16,859 bases of DNA from assembly GCA_041484845.1 (NCBI GenBank), contig JBGPIK010000110.1:1-16859 (forward strand), given 5' to 3'. A program made the position numbers and the translations under genes. The notes under the pieces were generated by a model, which had not been told where the DNA came from, searched no databases, and saw nothing but the letters and a program-made list of their open reading frames with translations. Every line of letters starts with the position of its first letter. The stretch's first letter is position 1. Positions 1-7,025 of the stretch are shown here, in pieces. This DNA comes from JBGPIK01 sp041484845 (GTDB lineage: Bacteria; Desulfobacterota; Binatia; UBA9968).

Positions 1-645
1 ACCATTCGCTACGGCATGGGAACGTTGAATCAACTCCCACGCATCACGCTGACTCCGCGCGACGCTGCGCGGCTCCTTTGGAATCCAGCCGATCGCGGTC
101 GGATAGAAAAGTATTTCAGCACCGGAGAGAACCGCTAGACGAGCCCCCTCGGGAAACCATTGATCCCAACAAACGAGTACGGCAATTTTCGCATATCGTG
201 TTTGAAAACTCGGGAAGCCGAGATCGCCCGGAGTAAAATAAAATTTTTCGTAGTACAACGGATCGTCCGGAATATGCATTTTACGATATTTGCCGACCAG
301 TTTTCCGTCAGCATCAAATACCACCGCCGTGTTGTGGTAAAGACCCGCGGATCTCTTCTCGAAGAGCGATGCGACCACCACAATTTCTTTGGCACGCGCC
401 AATTTTCCCAGAACTTCGGTGCTCGGGCCAGGGATGGTTTCAGCGAGTTGAAAATTGCGCGCCTCTTCCGCCTGGCAAAAATAACGCGAGCGAAACAGTT
501 CCTGCAGGCACACAATTTGGGCGCCTTTTCTTGCCGCCGCTGAGATCCGCTCGACGGCCTTTGCTAAATTCGCTTCGGGATCATCCCCGGCACTCATCTG
601 CACAAGGCCGAGCGTCACTTGGTTTTTAGCTTTAGCTGGCGGCAT
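1..645 (-). CDS. aguB: N-carbamoylputrescine amidase, 3' end cut by window edge
   Basis: Nitrilase-superfamily amidase that hydrolyses N-carbamoylputrescine to putrescine, CO2 and ammonia in the agmatine route of polyamine synthesis; cytoplasmic. The reading frame is open for 215 codons from ATG at 645 to the window edge, so roughly the last quarter of a ~290-residue family member is missing. The Glu-Lys-Cys triad is visible: E49 in CLQELF, K122 in KYRKMHIPDD and C159 in LVCWDQWFPE. The stretch after the cysteine (GAEILFYPTAIGW) is typical of the plant/bacterial carbamoylputrescine amidase branch rather than of general nitrilases. The ribosome binding site is weak (GTGGGG before ATG). It lies downstream of the hydrolase gene on the same strand but behind a terminator. 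No agmatine deiminase is seen here. The family assignment is firm; the exact substrate rests on motif resemblance. Confidence 0.9.
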   Translation of the reverse strand, partial: MPPAKAKNQVTLGLVQMSAGDDPEANLAKAVERISAAARKGAQIVCLQELFRSRYFCQAEEARNFQLAETIPGPSTEVLGKLARAKEIVVVASLFEKRSAGLYHNTAVVFDADGKLVGKYRKMHIPDDPLYYEKFYFTPGDLGFPSFQTRYAKIAVLVCWDQWFPEGARLAVLSGAEILFYPTAIGWIPKEPRSVARSQRDAWELIQRSHAVANG

Positions 646-674
646 AAGCCCCACTCTTATCGGATTCGCATTGC

Positions 675-706
675 CAAAAAAGAGGGAAGGCACCGCGCCC
701 CCCTCT
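675..706 (-). terminator. Intrinsic terminator after the dienelactone hydrolase gene
   Basis: Read on the minus strand, AGAGGGGGG pairs with CCTTCCCTCT as a 9-bp stem (two G-U pairs) around an 8-nt loop. A run of six T follows. It lies just after the hydrolase stop codon and before the amidase start. The two minus-strand genes are therefore probably not simply co-transcribed, or read-through is limited. Confidence 0.6.
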
Positions 707-727
707 CCCCTAGACGTTGAGCTTGTC

Positions 728-1447
728 TTACTTTAGATGTTGGGCGAAAAACGATTTAAAGTTCTCCCACGCATCTTTAGCCGACGCTTCATGATAGCTG
801 GCTCGATCGTCGCAAAAAAAGCCGTGCGTCGCTTCCGGATATGTTTTTATTTGGAAGTTTACCTTATTCTCTGTCAAAGCTTTGTTGATTTCGGCGACAT
901 GCTCCTGCGGAATCATCGGATCTTTACCTCCGAAGAAAAGGTATATCGGGCAGGAAATTTCGCCGGTCCGGGAAAGCGGGCTGGGCTTGCCCATGGGAAT
1001 GCCTCCCCCGTAGAACGCCACCGCCGCCTTAACATCCTTAGGGTGATGCGCCGCCGAAAGATAAGTGAAACGCCCGCCCATGCAAAACCCGGTAACGCCA
1101 ATGGCACCCGGCTTTAGATTACTTTGCGATCTTAAATAAGCGATCGCTGCTCCGACTTCGTCCATCACTTTGGTATCTTGCAGGCGATTCATGAGTCCGA
1201 TCGCTTTTGGTAACTCGCCATAAGGCACAAGTCTTTCGGGTTCACGATGATACAGGTCGGGCGCGATGGCTACGTAACCTTCGCGTGCAATGCGTTCGGT
1301 AACCTTCTTAATATGATCGTTGAGACCAAAAGCCTCCATCAAAACGACGATGCCTGGATAGGAGCCTTCACCTTTGGGTTTCGCCTCGTAGGCATCCATC
1401 TTTCCGTCGGGAGTATTAAGCTGAAGGGTTGTCCCTGTCACATCCAT
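728..1447 (-). CDS. Dienelactone hydrolase family protein
   Basis: Alpha/beta-hydrolase of the dienelactone hydrolase (carboxymethylenebutenolidase) family, 239 residues, the usual length. The nucleophile is C122 in GFCMGG, the acid is D176 in GGKDPMI, and the histidine is H208 in ATHGFF; E38 in LMEAFG matches the conserved glutamate that positions the cysteine in this family. There is no signal peptide, so it is cytoplasmic. The start is supported by AAGGAG eight bases upstream of ATG. The classical reaction opens dienelactones in chlorocatechol breakdown, but most genomic members act on unknown esters or lactones. No other aromatic-degradation gene is nearby, so the physiological substrate is unknown. 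It is followed by an intrinsic terminator. Confidence 0.88.
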   Translation of the reverse strand: MDVTGTTLQLNTPDGKMDAYEAKPKGEGSYPGIVVLMEAFGLNDHIKKVTERIAREGYVAIAPDLYHREPERLVPYGELPKAIGLMNRLQDTKVMDEVGAAIAYLRSQSNLKPGAIGVTGFCMGGRFTYLSAAHHPKDVKAAVAFYGGGIPMGKPSPLSRTGEISCPIYLFFGGKDPMIPQEHVAEINKALTENKVNFQIKTYPEATHGFFCDDRASYHEASAKDAWENFKSFFAQHLK

Positions 1448-1585
1448 AATTCAATCTCCTTGAAAGAATCTTACGAAGTCATTTTTGTCTACCAGATTTT
1501 TCTTGGGCGGTCCATCCCTGGTTACCCGCTCGCAAGACCATCGCTGGTGACTAACCCGCATTATTCACGATCAGAGGAAAAACTA

Positions 1586-1598
1586 CGACACCGTGTCG
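1586..1598. promoter_or_regulatory. Short perfect palindrome, possible operator
   Basis: CGACAC and GTGTCG form a perfect 6-1-6 palindrome about 140 bp upstream of the dienelactone hydrolase start. It is a candidate operator only by symmetry and position. A palindrome this short can arise by chance. Confidence 0.25.
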
Positions 1599-1619
1599 AT
1601 TGAGGGGCGAGACGAAAAT

Positions 1620-1647
1620 GCAAAGAGCAAAGGGCAAAGCGCTAAGC
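1620..1647. repeat. Heptanucleotide tandem repeat (GCAAAGN)x4
   Basis: Four consecutive heptamers are present: GCAAAGA, GCAAAGG, GCAAAGC and the degenerate GCTAAGC. They lie in the intergenic region upstream of mazG. No coding or structural role is evident. Confidence 0.7.
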
Positions 1648-1914
1648 GTAAATCAGCAAACGCTTCTGAAAGGCTCCCTGCTCCATGCGCTATGCAAAAA
1701 GGCACAGGCCCATTGCCTCGCTCTGGAACGCTCGGCCTTCAATCGTCTCTACGCGTGAGTGATGCGGGCTAACGCCCTGTCGTTTTCTCCCTCACTAGAC
1801 TTCAGGCAAACCCGTGCGTAAGATCTGCTTCGGCCTATCGATCGAACAAGGAGAATCCGCAACGGATAAATATGAAATAGGTTCCGGTCACGGCAAATCT
1901 AGGGGGTGGATTCT

Positions 1915-2727
1915 GTGAATTCTAAATTGGCGGGAGAAAAATTCGCTGAGCTCTTAGAGGCCATGGCTCAACTCCGTGGGGAAAATGGCTGTCCCTGGGA
2001 TAAGGGACAAACCCATGCTTCTCTGAAGCCATTTCTCCTCGAAGAAAGTTATGAGCTTTTAGATGCTCTGGGTGACAGCGACTGCGCAAAAATTCGTGAA
2101 GAATTGGGCGACCTCTTACATCAGGTCGTCTTTCACTGCCAAATCGGCGCCGAGCTCGGGACGTTCACCGCTGTAGATGTTGTCACCGAGCTCAAAAACA
2201 AAATGGTACGGCGTCATCCGCACGTTTTTTCCGGCAAAGCGTTGCCTAATGCCGAAGCCGTTGCGCAGCAATGGACGCAAATTAAATCGCGGGAAAATTC
2301 CAACGATATGAGTCAATCAGCGTTGGGCAACCTTCCTAAGTCGATGCCGGCATTGGCGCGGGCACAAAGAATCACCGACCGAGCTTCCCAGGTCGGCTTT
2401 GACTGGCCGAGCGTGAAGCCGGTATGGGAAAAAATCGAGGAAGAGCTAAATGAGTTGAAAACAGCTTGCTCCACCGGCACGAAAAAGCGCACCGAAGAGG
2501 AGCTCGGTGATTTGTTTTTTTCTCTGGTCAATCTAGCCCGCTTTCTTAAGATTGATGCAGAGGACGCGCTGAATCACACGACGGAAAAGTTTATTACGCG
2601 CTTTACACACATTGAGGCTCGGCTACAGGAGATGGGCAAGACTCTGCTGGCGTGCTCATTGGAAGAAATGGATCGGTTATGGGATGAGGCAAAGGCACGG
2701 GAACGGCGTGCGGAGAATCAAGAATGA
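1915..2727 (+). CDS. mazG: Nucleoside triphosphate pyrophosphohydrolase MazG
   Basis: All-alpha NTP pyrophosphohydrolase that hydrolyses (d)NTPs, including damaged ones, to NMP and pyrophosphate; cytoplasmic house-cleaning enzyme. It has the duplicated two-domain layout of full-length MazG (about 270 residues). The N-terminal domain shows GCPWDKGQTHASL followed by LEESYEL and REELGDLL, which carry the metal-binding acidic residues. The second domain repeats this with EEELNEL and EEELGDLFF. In-frame GTG codons occur at 1906 and 1915. I chose 1915 because AGGGGGT at 1901-1907 sits seven bases upstream, whereas it would overlap the 1906 codon. The stop overlaps the start of the downstream dehydrogenase (ATGA), indicating translational coupling. 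Confidence 0.93.
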   Translation: MNSKLAGEKFAELLEAMAQLRGENGCPWDKGQTHASLKPFLLEESYELLDALGDSDCAKIREELGDLLHQVVFHCQIGAELGTFTAVDVVTELKNKMVRRHPHVFSGKALPNAEAVAQQWTQIKSRENSNDMSQSALGNLPKSMPALARAQRITDRASQVGFDWPSVKPVWEKIEEELNELKTACSTGTKKRTEEELGDLFFSLVNLARFLKIDAEDALNHTTEKFITRFTHIEARLQEMGKTLLACSLEEMDRLWDEAKARERRAENQE

Positions 2728-3695
2728 ACAGGCACAAATTGGTATTCCTCGACGCGGTAACGTACGGAAACGTTTCGCTAAAACGATTCTTCGACCGCTG
2801 GGAGTGCACGGTGCATCAGGTCACCCGCCCGGCAGAAACTTTACGACGATTGGGCGGCCATTCCATTGTGGTTACGAACAAAGTCGTTATCGACGAAGCG
2901 GTGCTCAGTTCGGCTGAAGCGCGTGAACTCAAGCTTATTGCCGTGGCAGCGACGGGCACTGACATTATTGATGCCGACGCAGCCGGAAAGTTTGGCGTCA
3001 AGGTGTGCAATGTTCCGGGTTATGCAACGCAATCCGTCTCTCAGTTCACCGTGGCGCTCATTTTGGAATTGGCCACGCGCGCCAGTCGGTATCGGCAATC
3101 GGTCAAAGACGGGGATTGGCAAAAGAGTCCCGTGTTCGCCCTGGTGAATCAGGCCGGCATTGAACTGTCCGGGAAAGAACTCGGCATTGTTGGTTATGGC
3201 AACATTGGAAAATCGGTTGCGCAAATCGCCCGTAGCTTTGGAATGAAAGTGCTGGTCGCAGCTCGCCCGGAAACCGAAGGACCGATTCCTGCTGGCCGGG
3301 TTCCCGTTGAACAACTTCTTAGGGAATCAGATATTGTATCGCTTCATTGCCCGCTGACCCCACAGACAAGAAACCTGATCAATCAACAAACCTTGGCTTT
3401 GATGAAGCCGACGGCGTTTTTGATCAATACCGCGCGTGGCGCGCTCATTGACGAGGGAGCACTGATTCATGCATTGCGTGAAAAGCGCTTGGCTGGCGCC
3501 GCATTGGACGTCATTTCGCGCGAACCGCCTCCGCCGGATCACCCCGTAATTCTCGCAGGCCGAGAACTCAACAACTTGATTATTACACCCCATACGGCGT
3601 GGAGCGCGCGCGAAGCACGGGAGCGTTTGCTTTCGGAAGTGGCGGAGAATATCGAATGCTTTTTTATCGGTACGCCGAGAAATGTGGTCGCGTAG
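2724..3695 (+). CDS. D-2-hydroxyacid dehydrogenase, hydroxypyruvate reductase-like
   Basis: NAD(P)-dependent oxidoreductase of the D-isomer 2-hydroxyacid dehydrogenase family, 323 residues. The Rossmann motif is GYGNIG (157-162). The catalytic Arg-Glu-His set is visible: R238 in NTARGALID, E267 in VISREPPP and H290 in ITPHTAW. The C-terminal PHTAWSAREAR pattern is like that of glycerate dehydrogenases (HprA), so reduction of hydroxypyruvate or glyoxylate is the best guess, but related lactate or phosphoglycerate enzymes share most of these motifs. It lacks the ACT domain of long SerA proteins. It overlaps mazG by 4 bp and is followed by a terminator, so the two form a short operon. No functional link between them is evident beyond co-transcription. 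Confidence 0.88.
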   Translation: MNRHKLVFLDAVTYGNVSLKRFFDRWECTVHQVTRPAETLRRLGGHSIVVTNKVVIDEAVLSSAEARELKLIAVAATGTDIIDADAAGKFGVKVCNVPGYATQSVSQFTVALILELATRASRYRQSVKDGDWQKSPVFALVNQAGIELSGKELGIVGYGNIGKSVAQIARSFGMKVLVAARPETEGPIPAGRVPVEQLLRESDIVSLHCPLTPQTRNLINQQTLALMKPTAFLINTARGALIDEGALIHALREKRLAGAALDVISREPPPPDHPVILAGRELNNLIITPHTAWSAREARERLLSEVAENIECFFIGTPRNVVA

Positions 3696-3710
3696 AACTG
3701 TACTTTGGTT

Positions 3711-3736
3711 AAGGGTTACCTGGCAGCCCTTTTTTT
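3711..3736 (+). terminator. Intrinsic terminator of the mazG-dehydrogenase operon
   Basis: AAGGGTT pairs with AGCCCTT (one U-G pair) around a 7-nt loop, followed by five more T. The T-tract overlaps the stop codon of the convergent ssb gene (3735-3737), so the two transcription units meet without spacer. Confidence 0.65.
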
Positions 3737-4160
3737 AGAAGGGAATATCGTCGTCCATCGCCGGCACGCCGCCACTCGACGGCACCTCATCAGTGGCGCC
3801 GGACTCCATTTCCGGCGCCACGCGCGTGCCGCCGCCGCCCCCTAGAAACCTGACCCGCTGAGCGACAATTTCCGTCACGTAGCGTTTGTTACCACTCTTA
3901 TCATCGTATGAACGACTGCGGATGCTGCCTTCAACAAATACTTGCCGTCCTTTGGCCAGATATTGGCCGCAAGTTTCTCCCTGTTTGCCCCAAACGATGA
4001 TATTGTGCCACTCTGTACGTTCTTGACGATTGCCTTCCGCATCCGTCCAGACTTCGGATGTCGCGATCGGAAACCGCGCCACAGCTCGGCCGGTGGCAGT
4101 GAAACGCACCTCGGGATCTTTGCCCAGATTACCGATAAGGATTGCCTTGTTAACCGACAT
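3735..4160 (-). CDS. ssb: Single-stranded DNA-binding protein
   Basis: Single-stranded DNA-binding protein of the OB-fold SSB family, acting as a tetramer in replication, repair and recombination. The N-terminal MSVNKAILIGNLGKDPEVR and the central WHNIIVWGKQGE and VEGSIRSRSYDDKSGN segments are classic SSB. A short Gly/Ser-rich linker follows and the tail ends MDDDIPF, the acidic tip that docks partner proteins. The length of 141 residues is normal for a short-linker SSB. An upstream in-frame TTG (4172) would give four more residues, but GGAGG lies five bases before the ATG at 4160, which decides the start. It is a single-gene unit, convergent with the dehydrogenase. Confidence 0.97.
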   Translation of the reverse strand: MSVNKAILIGNLGKDPEVRFTATGRAVARFPIATSEVWTDAEGNRQERTEWHNIIVWGKQGETCGQYLAKGRQVFVEGSIRSRSYDDKSGNKRYVTEIVAQRVRFLGGGGGTRVAPEMESGATDEVPSSGGVPAMDDDIPF

Positions 4161-4210
4161 GGAAGCCTCCAAGGGTGATTAATCTCAGCTCAACAGAAAA
4201 GTGCGATTAA

Positions 4211-4237
4211 CTTATCGCCGGCGAAACCCATAGTCAA
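4211..4237 (-). promoter_or_regulatory. Putative sigma-70 promoter of ssb
   Basis: On the minus strand TTGACT (4232-4237) and GATAAG (4211-4216) are separated by 16 bp. This places the transcription start about 44 bp before the ssb ATG. The -35 is good and the -10 is moderate. Confidence 0.45.
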
Positions 4238-4456
4238 CATTAACTAGGACTTCTCGGACCGACCTGAAGGAGCAATCTCCAATAGGCGTTCGAGGATGAG
4301 CGATTCGACCGCCGTCCTGCCCGTCGACCCAGATCTAAATCATCGGCGCTTCTTTCAACCGATAAAGCCGGACCGGGACAGCATGGACACTGATCGAGTT
4401 ATCTTAGTATGGTTATACCTCGCTAAATCGCGTCCTCATCAATAAGAAATAATATC

Positions 4457-4477
4457 GCATACCGATACTGCATACCG
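4457..4477 (+). repeat. Direct repeat GCATACCG over the plsC promoter
   Basis: Two identical octamers GCATACCG (4457-4464 and 4470-4477) are spaced 13 bp start to start, just upstream of the extended -10 element. The second copy overlaps the expected -35 position, as an operator for a DNA-binding regulator might. Confidence 0.4.
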
Positions 4478-4487
4478 CGTTGCTTTT

Positions 4488-4496
4488 TGCTATACT
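4488..4496 (+). promoter_or_regulatory. Extended -10 promoter for the plsC-rnj-ftsK-lolA-rimO operon
   Basis: TGCTATACT fits the extended -10 form (TGn plus TATACT) and predicts transcription starting near 4503, about 54 bp before the plsC ATG. No good -35 hexamer is present, which is tolerated at extended -10 promoters. Confidence 0.5.
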
Positions 4497-4556
4497 GTGA
4501 ATTAAGATTATTCAACGTTTTCAATTGTTTGCTCGGGCCAAAATTACATAGCCTTA

Positions 4557-5327
4557 ATGCGCTACGCCTTAAAGTTGGTTACCGTCGGCATGATCACCGT
4601 GCCGGCAGCTTTGTTGACTTTCCTTGTTGGTCTCTTTGATCCTCATGGCAAGCATGTCTACGGCATCAGTCGGGTTTGGAGTTGGGCAATCCTTAGAGCC
4701 TGCGGCATTTCGCTTAGGATCACTGGGCTAAACCATATCGATCCGAAGCAGCGATATGTTTTCGTTGCAAACCATCAAAGCAACATCGACATTCCCGTAC
4801 TGATTCAGGCTCTGCTCGCGTTTCAGTTGCGCTGGCTGGCAAAAAAGGAACTGCTGTGGGTGCCACTTTTCGGTTGGGCGATGTGGGCCGCAAAACATGT
4901 CATTGTGAATCGATCAAATCGAGCGGACGCATTGAAAAGCTTAAAGAAAGCAACCGAGCGCGTCGCGAGCGGCATTTCACTGGTTTTTTTTCCGGAGGGG
5001 ACGCGTAGCCCCGATGGCCGTTTACTACCTTTTAAGCGGGGCGGATTTTGGCTTGCAGTGAAAACGCAAACCCCCGTTGTTCCGATTACGATCAACGGTA
5101 GCGGCGCGCTTCTTCCTAAAGGGGACTGGCGCATCCGACGCGGAGAAATTGAAGTCACCGTGGGCAAACCTCTGTTGGTGGAAAATGGTCATCATGGAAA
5201 GCTGCTCACCGTCTCTAATCAGCTTCGGGATATCATAGCGAAACCGCTCGCGGCCGGGAGCCCCCTTTCACGGCAATCCGCCAAACAGGATTCGTCAATG
5301 CTCGCGCAGAACTCGTCTACAAAGTAA
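4557..5327 (+). CDS. plsC: 1-acyl-sn-glycerol-3-phosphate acyltransferase
   Basis: Acyltransferase that adds the second acyl chain to lysophosphatidic acid, giving phosphatidic acid for phospholipid synthesis at the inner membrane. It has 256 residues, normal for PlsC. A hydrophobic N-terminal segment (about 9-27) anchors it. Motif I is NHQSNID with the H73-x4-D78 pair, motif II is around IVNRSNR (116-122), motif III is FFPEGTRS (144-151), and VPITINGSG follows as motif IV. The last ~25 residues are Ser/Gln-rich and not conserved in type. The ATG has no clear ribosome binding site, but no better start lies nearby. It is the first gene of a six-gene run and ends 19 bp before rnj. Confidence 0.92.
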   Translation: MRYALKLVTVGMITVPAALLTFLVGLFDPHGKHVYGISRVWSWAILRACGISLRITGLNHIDPKQRYVFVANHQSNIDIPVLIQALLAFQLRWLAKKELLWVPLFGWAMWAAKHVIVNRSNRADALKSLKKATERVASGISLVFFPEGTRSPDGRLLPFKRGGFWLAVKTQTPVVPITINGSGALLPKGDWRIRRGEIEVTVGKPLLVENGHHGKLLTVSNQLRDIIAKPLAAGSPLSRQSAKQDSSMLAQNSSTK

Positions 5328-5346
5328 TGAATGAGTTGAGGCCAAA

Positions 5347-7002
5347 ATGGAACCCTTAAGAATTATCCCTCTCGGTGGACTGGGCGAGTTTGGCCTCAAC
5401 ATGATGCTCATCGAATATGCCGGCTCAGCCATCGCCATCGACTGTGGTCTCATGTTTCCCGGCGCCGATTTGCTCGGGATCGACGTGGTCATTCCCGACG
5501 TAAATTACTTGCTCGAACATCGCGAAAAACTCAAAGCCATCGTGCTCACTCACGCCCATGAAGATCACGTCGGCGCTGTTCCCTATTTGCTCAAGCACTT
5601 TGCAGTGCCAATTTACGGCACCCGCCTCACCTTGGGACTGTTAGCCAATAAACTCAGCGAGCATGATCTGCAGGATAGCGCTGATATTCGCGAAATCACG
5701 GCAGGCCAACCTTGGGAGATTGCACCCTTTCAATTGGAGGGGATTCGCGTCACACACAGTTTGATGGATTGTTTGGCTTTGGCAATTGAAACTCCGATCG
5801 GGACCGTCATCCATACGGGTGATTTCAAAATCGACAACACCCCTATGGAGGGCGAGATGTTCGATTTCCAGCGTTTCGCGGCTTATGGCGAGAAAGGCGT
5901 GCTCCTGCTGTTATCGGATTCTACCAATGTCGAACGCTCCGGTTACACTCCTTCCGAACGGTCAGTGGGCAAAAATCTCGAGCAAATTATTAAAGACAGC
6001 TCAGGAAAAGTTCTTGTGTCGACGTTTGCTTCCAGCATCCCGCGGATTCAGCAGGTGATCGATATCTCGGAGGCTTGCGGCCGCAGAGTAGTGCTTAGCG
6101 GACGCAGCATGATAAGAAATAGCCAAGTCGCAGCCGATTTGGGCTATTTGCATCTCCCTCGCGGCTTCATGTTGGAGAACGAACGCTGGCAGGAGTTACC
6201 GCCCGACCGATTGACCTTTCTTACGACTGGAAGTCAAGGAGAACCTCTCTCCGTTCTTCATCGAGTAGCTCTCGACGACCACAAGTCAATCAAATTAACA
6301 TCGGGGGACACGGTAATCCTTTCTTCAAAATTTATCCCAGGAAACGAAAAAACGATCTCCAATCTGATCAATTATCTTTATCGCCGCGGGGCGGAAGTTT
6401 ATTATGAAAAGATTTCAGAGGTGCACGTGTCGGGCCATGCAAGCCAGGAAGAGCTAAAAACAATGCTGCAACTGACGCGCCCCCGTTACTTTGTTCCGAT
6501 CCATGGAGAATATCGCCACCTTGTACGACATCGCCGGCTCGCACAGGCGGTTGGAGTGCTCGAAGAAAATTGTTTTATCTTGGAAGACGGTGATGTGTTG
6601 GAGCTGACCGGACATGGCGCAAAGAAAGTCAATGCTGTTCCGGTTGGCAGAGTTTTTGTCGATGGCAAAGGCATTGGCGACGTCGGGGATGTGGTGATTC
6701 GCGACCGCCGCCACCTTTCTGAGGGCGGCATGGTGCTTGCTGTCATGGCGATTCACCAACAAACCGGCGAACTGGTGGCGGGACCTGATATTATTTCGCG
6801 TGGATTCATGGGCGCCGCAGAGAGTGAAGAGGTCCTCGAACAGGCACGCAAAGTGGTACTCGAAACGCTAAATAGCACGAATTGGGAAACACGCACGGAT
6901 CCGGCCGAATTGAAAGAAGAGGTTCGCAAAGCGCTGCGCCGCTACTTCCGCAAAAATCTTGAACGCCATCCGGTCGTCCTCCCCTACATTATCGCAACTT
7001 AA
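5347..7002 (+). CDS. rnj: Ribonuclease J
   Basis: Beta-CASP metallo-beta-lactamase ribonuclease with 5'-3' exonuclease and endonuclease activity in mRNA decay and RNA maturation; cytoplasmic. At 551 residues it is the standard RNase J length. The zinc motif HAHEDH is at 69-74, HTGDFK at 156-161, the beta-CASP signature SDSTN at 190-194, SGHAS at 362-366, and HGEYRH at 386-391. The C-terminal ~100 residues match the RNase J dimerisation region. A weak TTGAGG precedes the ATG. It sits between plsC and ftsK. RNase J replaces or supplements RNase E in many Gram-negative lineages outside the enterobacteria, which helps place the host. Confidence 0.95.
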   Translation: MEPLRIIPLGGLGEFGLNMMLIEYAGSAIAIDCGLMFPGADLLGIDVVIPDVNYLLEHREKLKAIVLTHAHEDHVGAVPYLLKHFAVPIYGTRLTLGLLANKLSEHDLQDSADIREITAGQPWEIAPFQLEGIRVTHSLMDCLALAIETPIGTVIHTGDFKIDNTPMEGEMFDFQRFAAYGEKGVLLLLSDSTNVERSGYTPSERSVGKNLEQIIKDSSGKVLVSTFASSIPRIQQVIDISEACGRRVVLSGRSMIRNSQVAADLGYLHLPRGFMLENERWQELPPDRLTFLTTGSQGEPLSVLHRVALDDHKSIKLTSGDTVILSSKFIPGNEKTISNLINYLYRRGAEVYYEKISEVHVSGHASQEELKTMLQLTRPRYFVPIHGEYRHLVRHRRLAQAVGVLEENCFILEDGDVLELTGHGAKKVNAVPVGRVFVDGKGIGDVGDVVIRDRRHLSEGGMVLAVMAIHQQTGELVAGPDIISRGFMGAAESEEVLEQARKVVLETLNSTNWETRTDPAELKEEVRKALRRYFRKNLERHPVVLPYIIAT

Positions 7003-7025
7003 GGAACGGCACGCGTCTTGGCAAT

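Larger units (their letters stand above)
1448..1914. other. Intergenic region between divergent genes, with small repeats
   Basis: This 467-bp stretch holds the upstream regions of the hydrolase (minus) and mazG (plus). I see a 13-bp palindrome, CGACAC-C-GTGTCG, at 1586-1598, and four tandem heptamers of the type GCAAAGN at 1620-1647. No convincing sigma-70 promoter, tRNA or conserved small gene was recognised. A 46-codon frame starting in the heptamers lacks a ribosome binding site and was not called. Confidence 0.5.
4161..4556. other. Divergent intergenic region between ssb and plsC
   Basis: This 396-bp stretch contains the proposed ssb promoter near its left end and the proposed plsC promoter near its right end. 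In between is a 49-codon open frame (4296-4445) with an ATG but no properly spaced ribosome binding site and no recognisable motif. No RNA gene or riboswitch was recognised. Confidence 0.5.

Noticed and set aside
135..629. Open frames of 86-127 codons on both strands over the amidase gene
   Set aside because: They overlap the true minus-strand frame encoding a clear N-carbamoylputrescine amidase and have no recognisable motifs of their own.
1618..1758. 46-codon ORF beginning in the heptamer repeat
   Set aside because: It has no ribosome binding site, starts inside a tandem repeat and has no recognisable motif.
4296..4445. 49-codon ORF between ssb and plsC (starts MSDSTAVLPVDPD)
   Set aside because: GAGG directly abuts the ATG with no spacing, AAGGAG is too far upstream, and composition gives no family hint. 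It could be real but is not supported.
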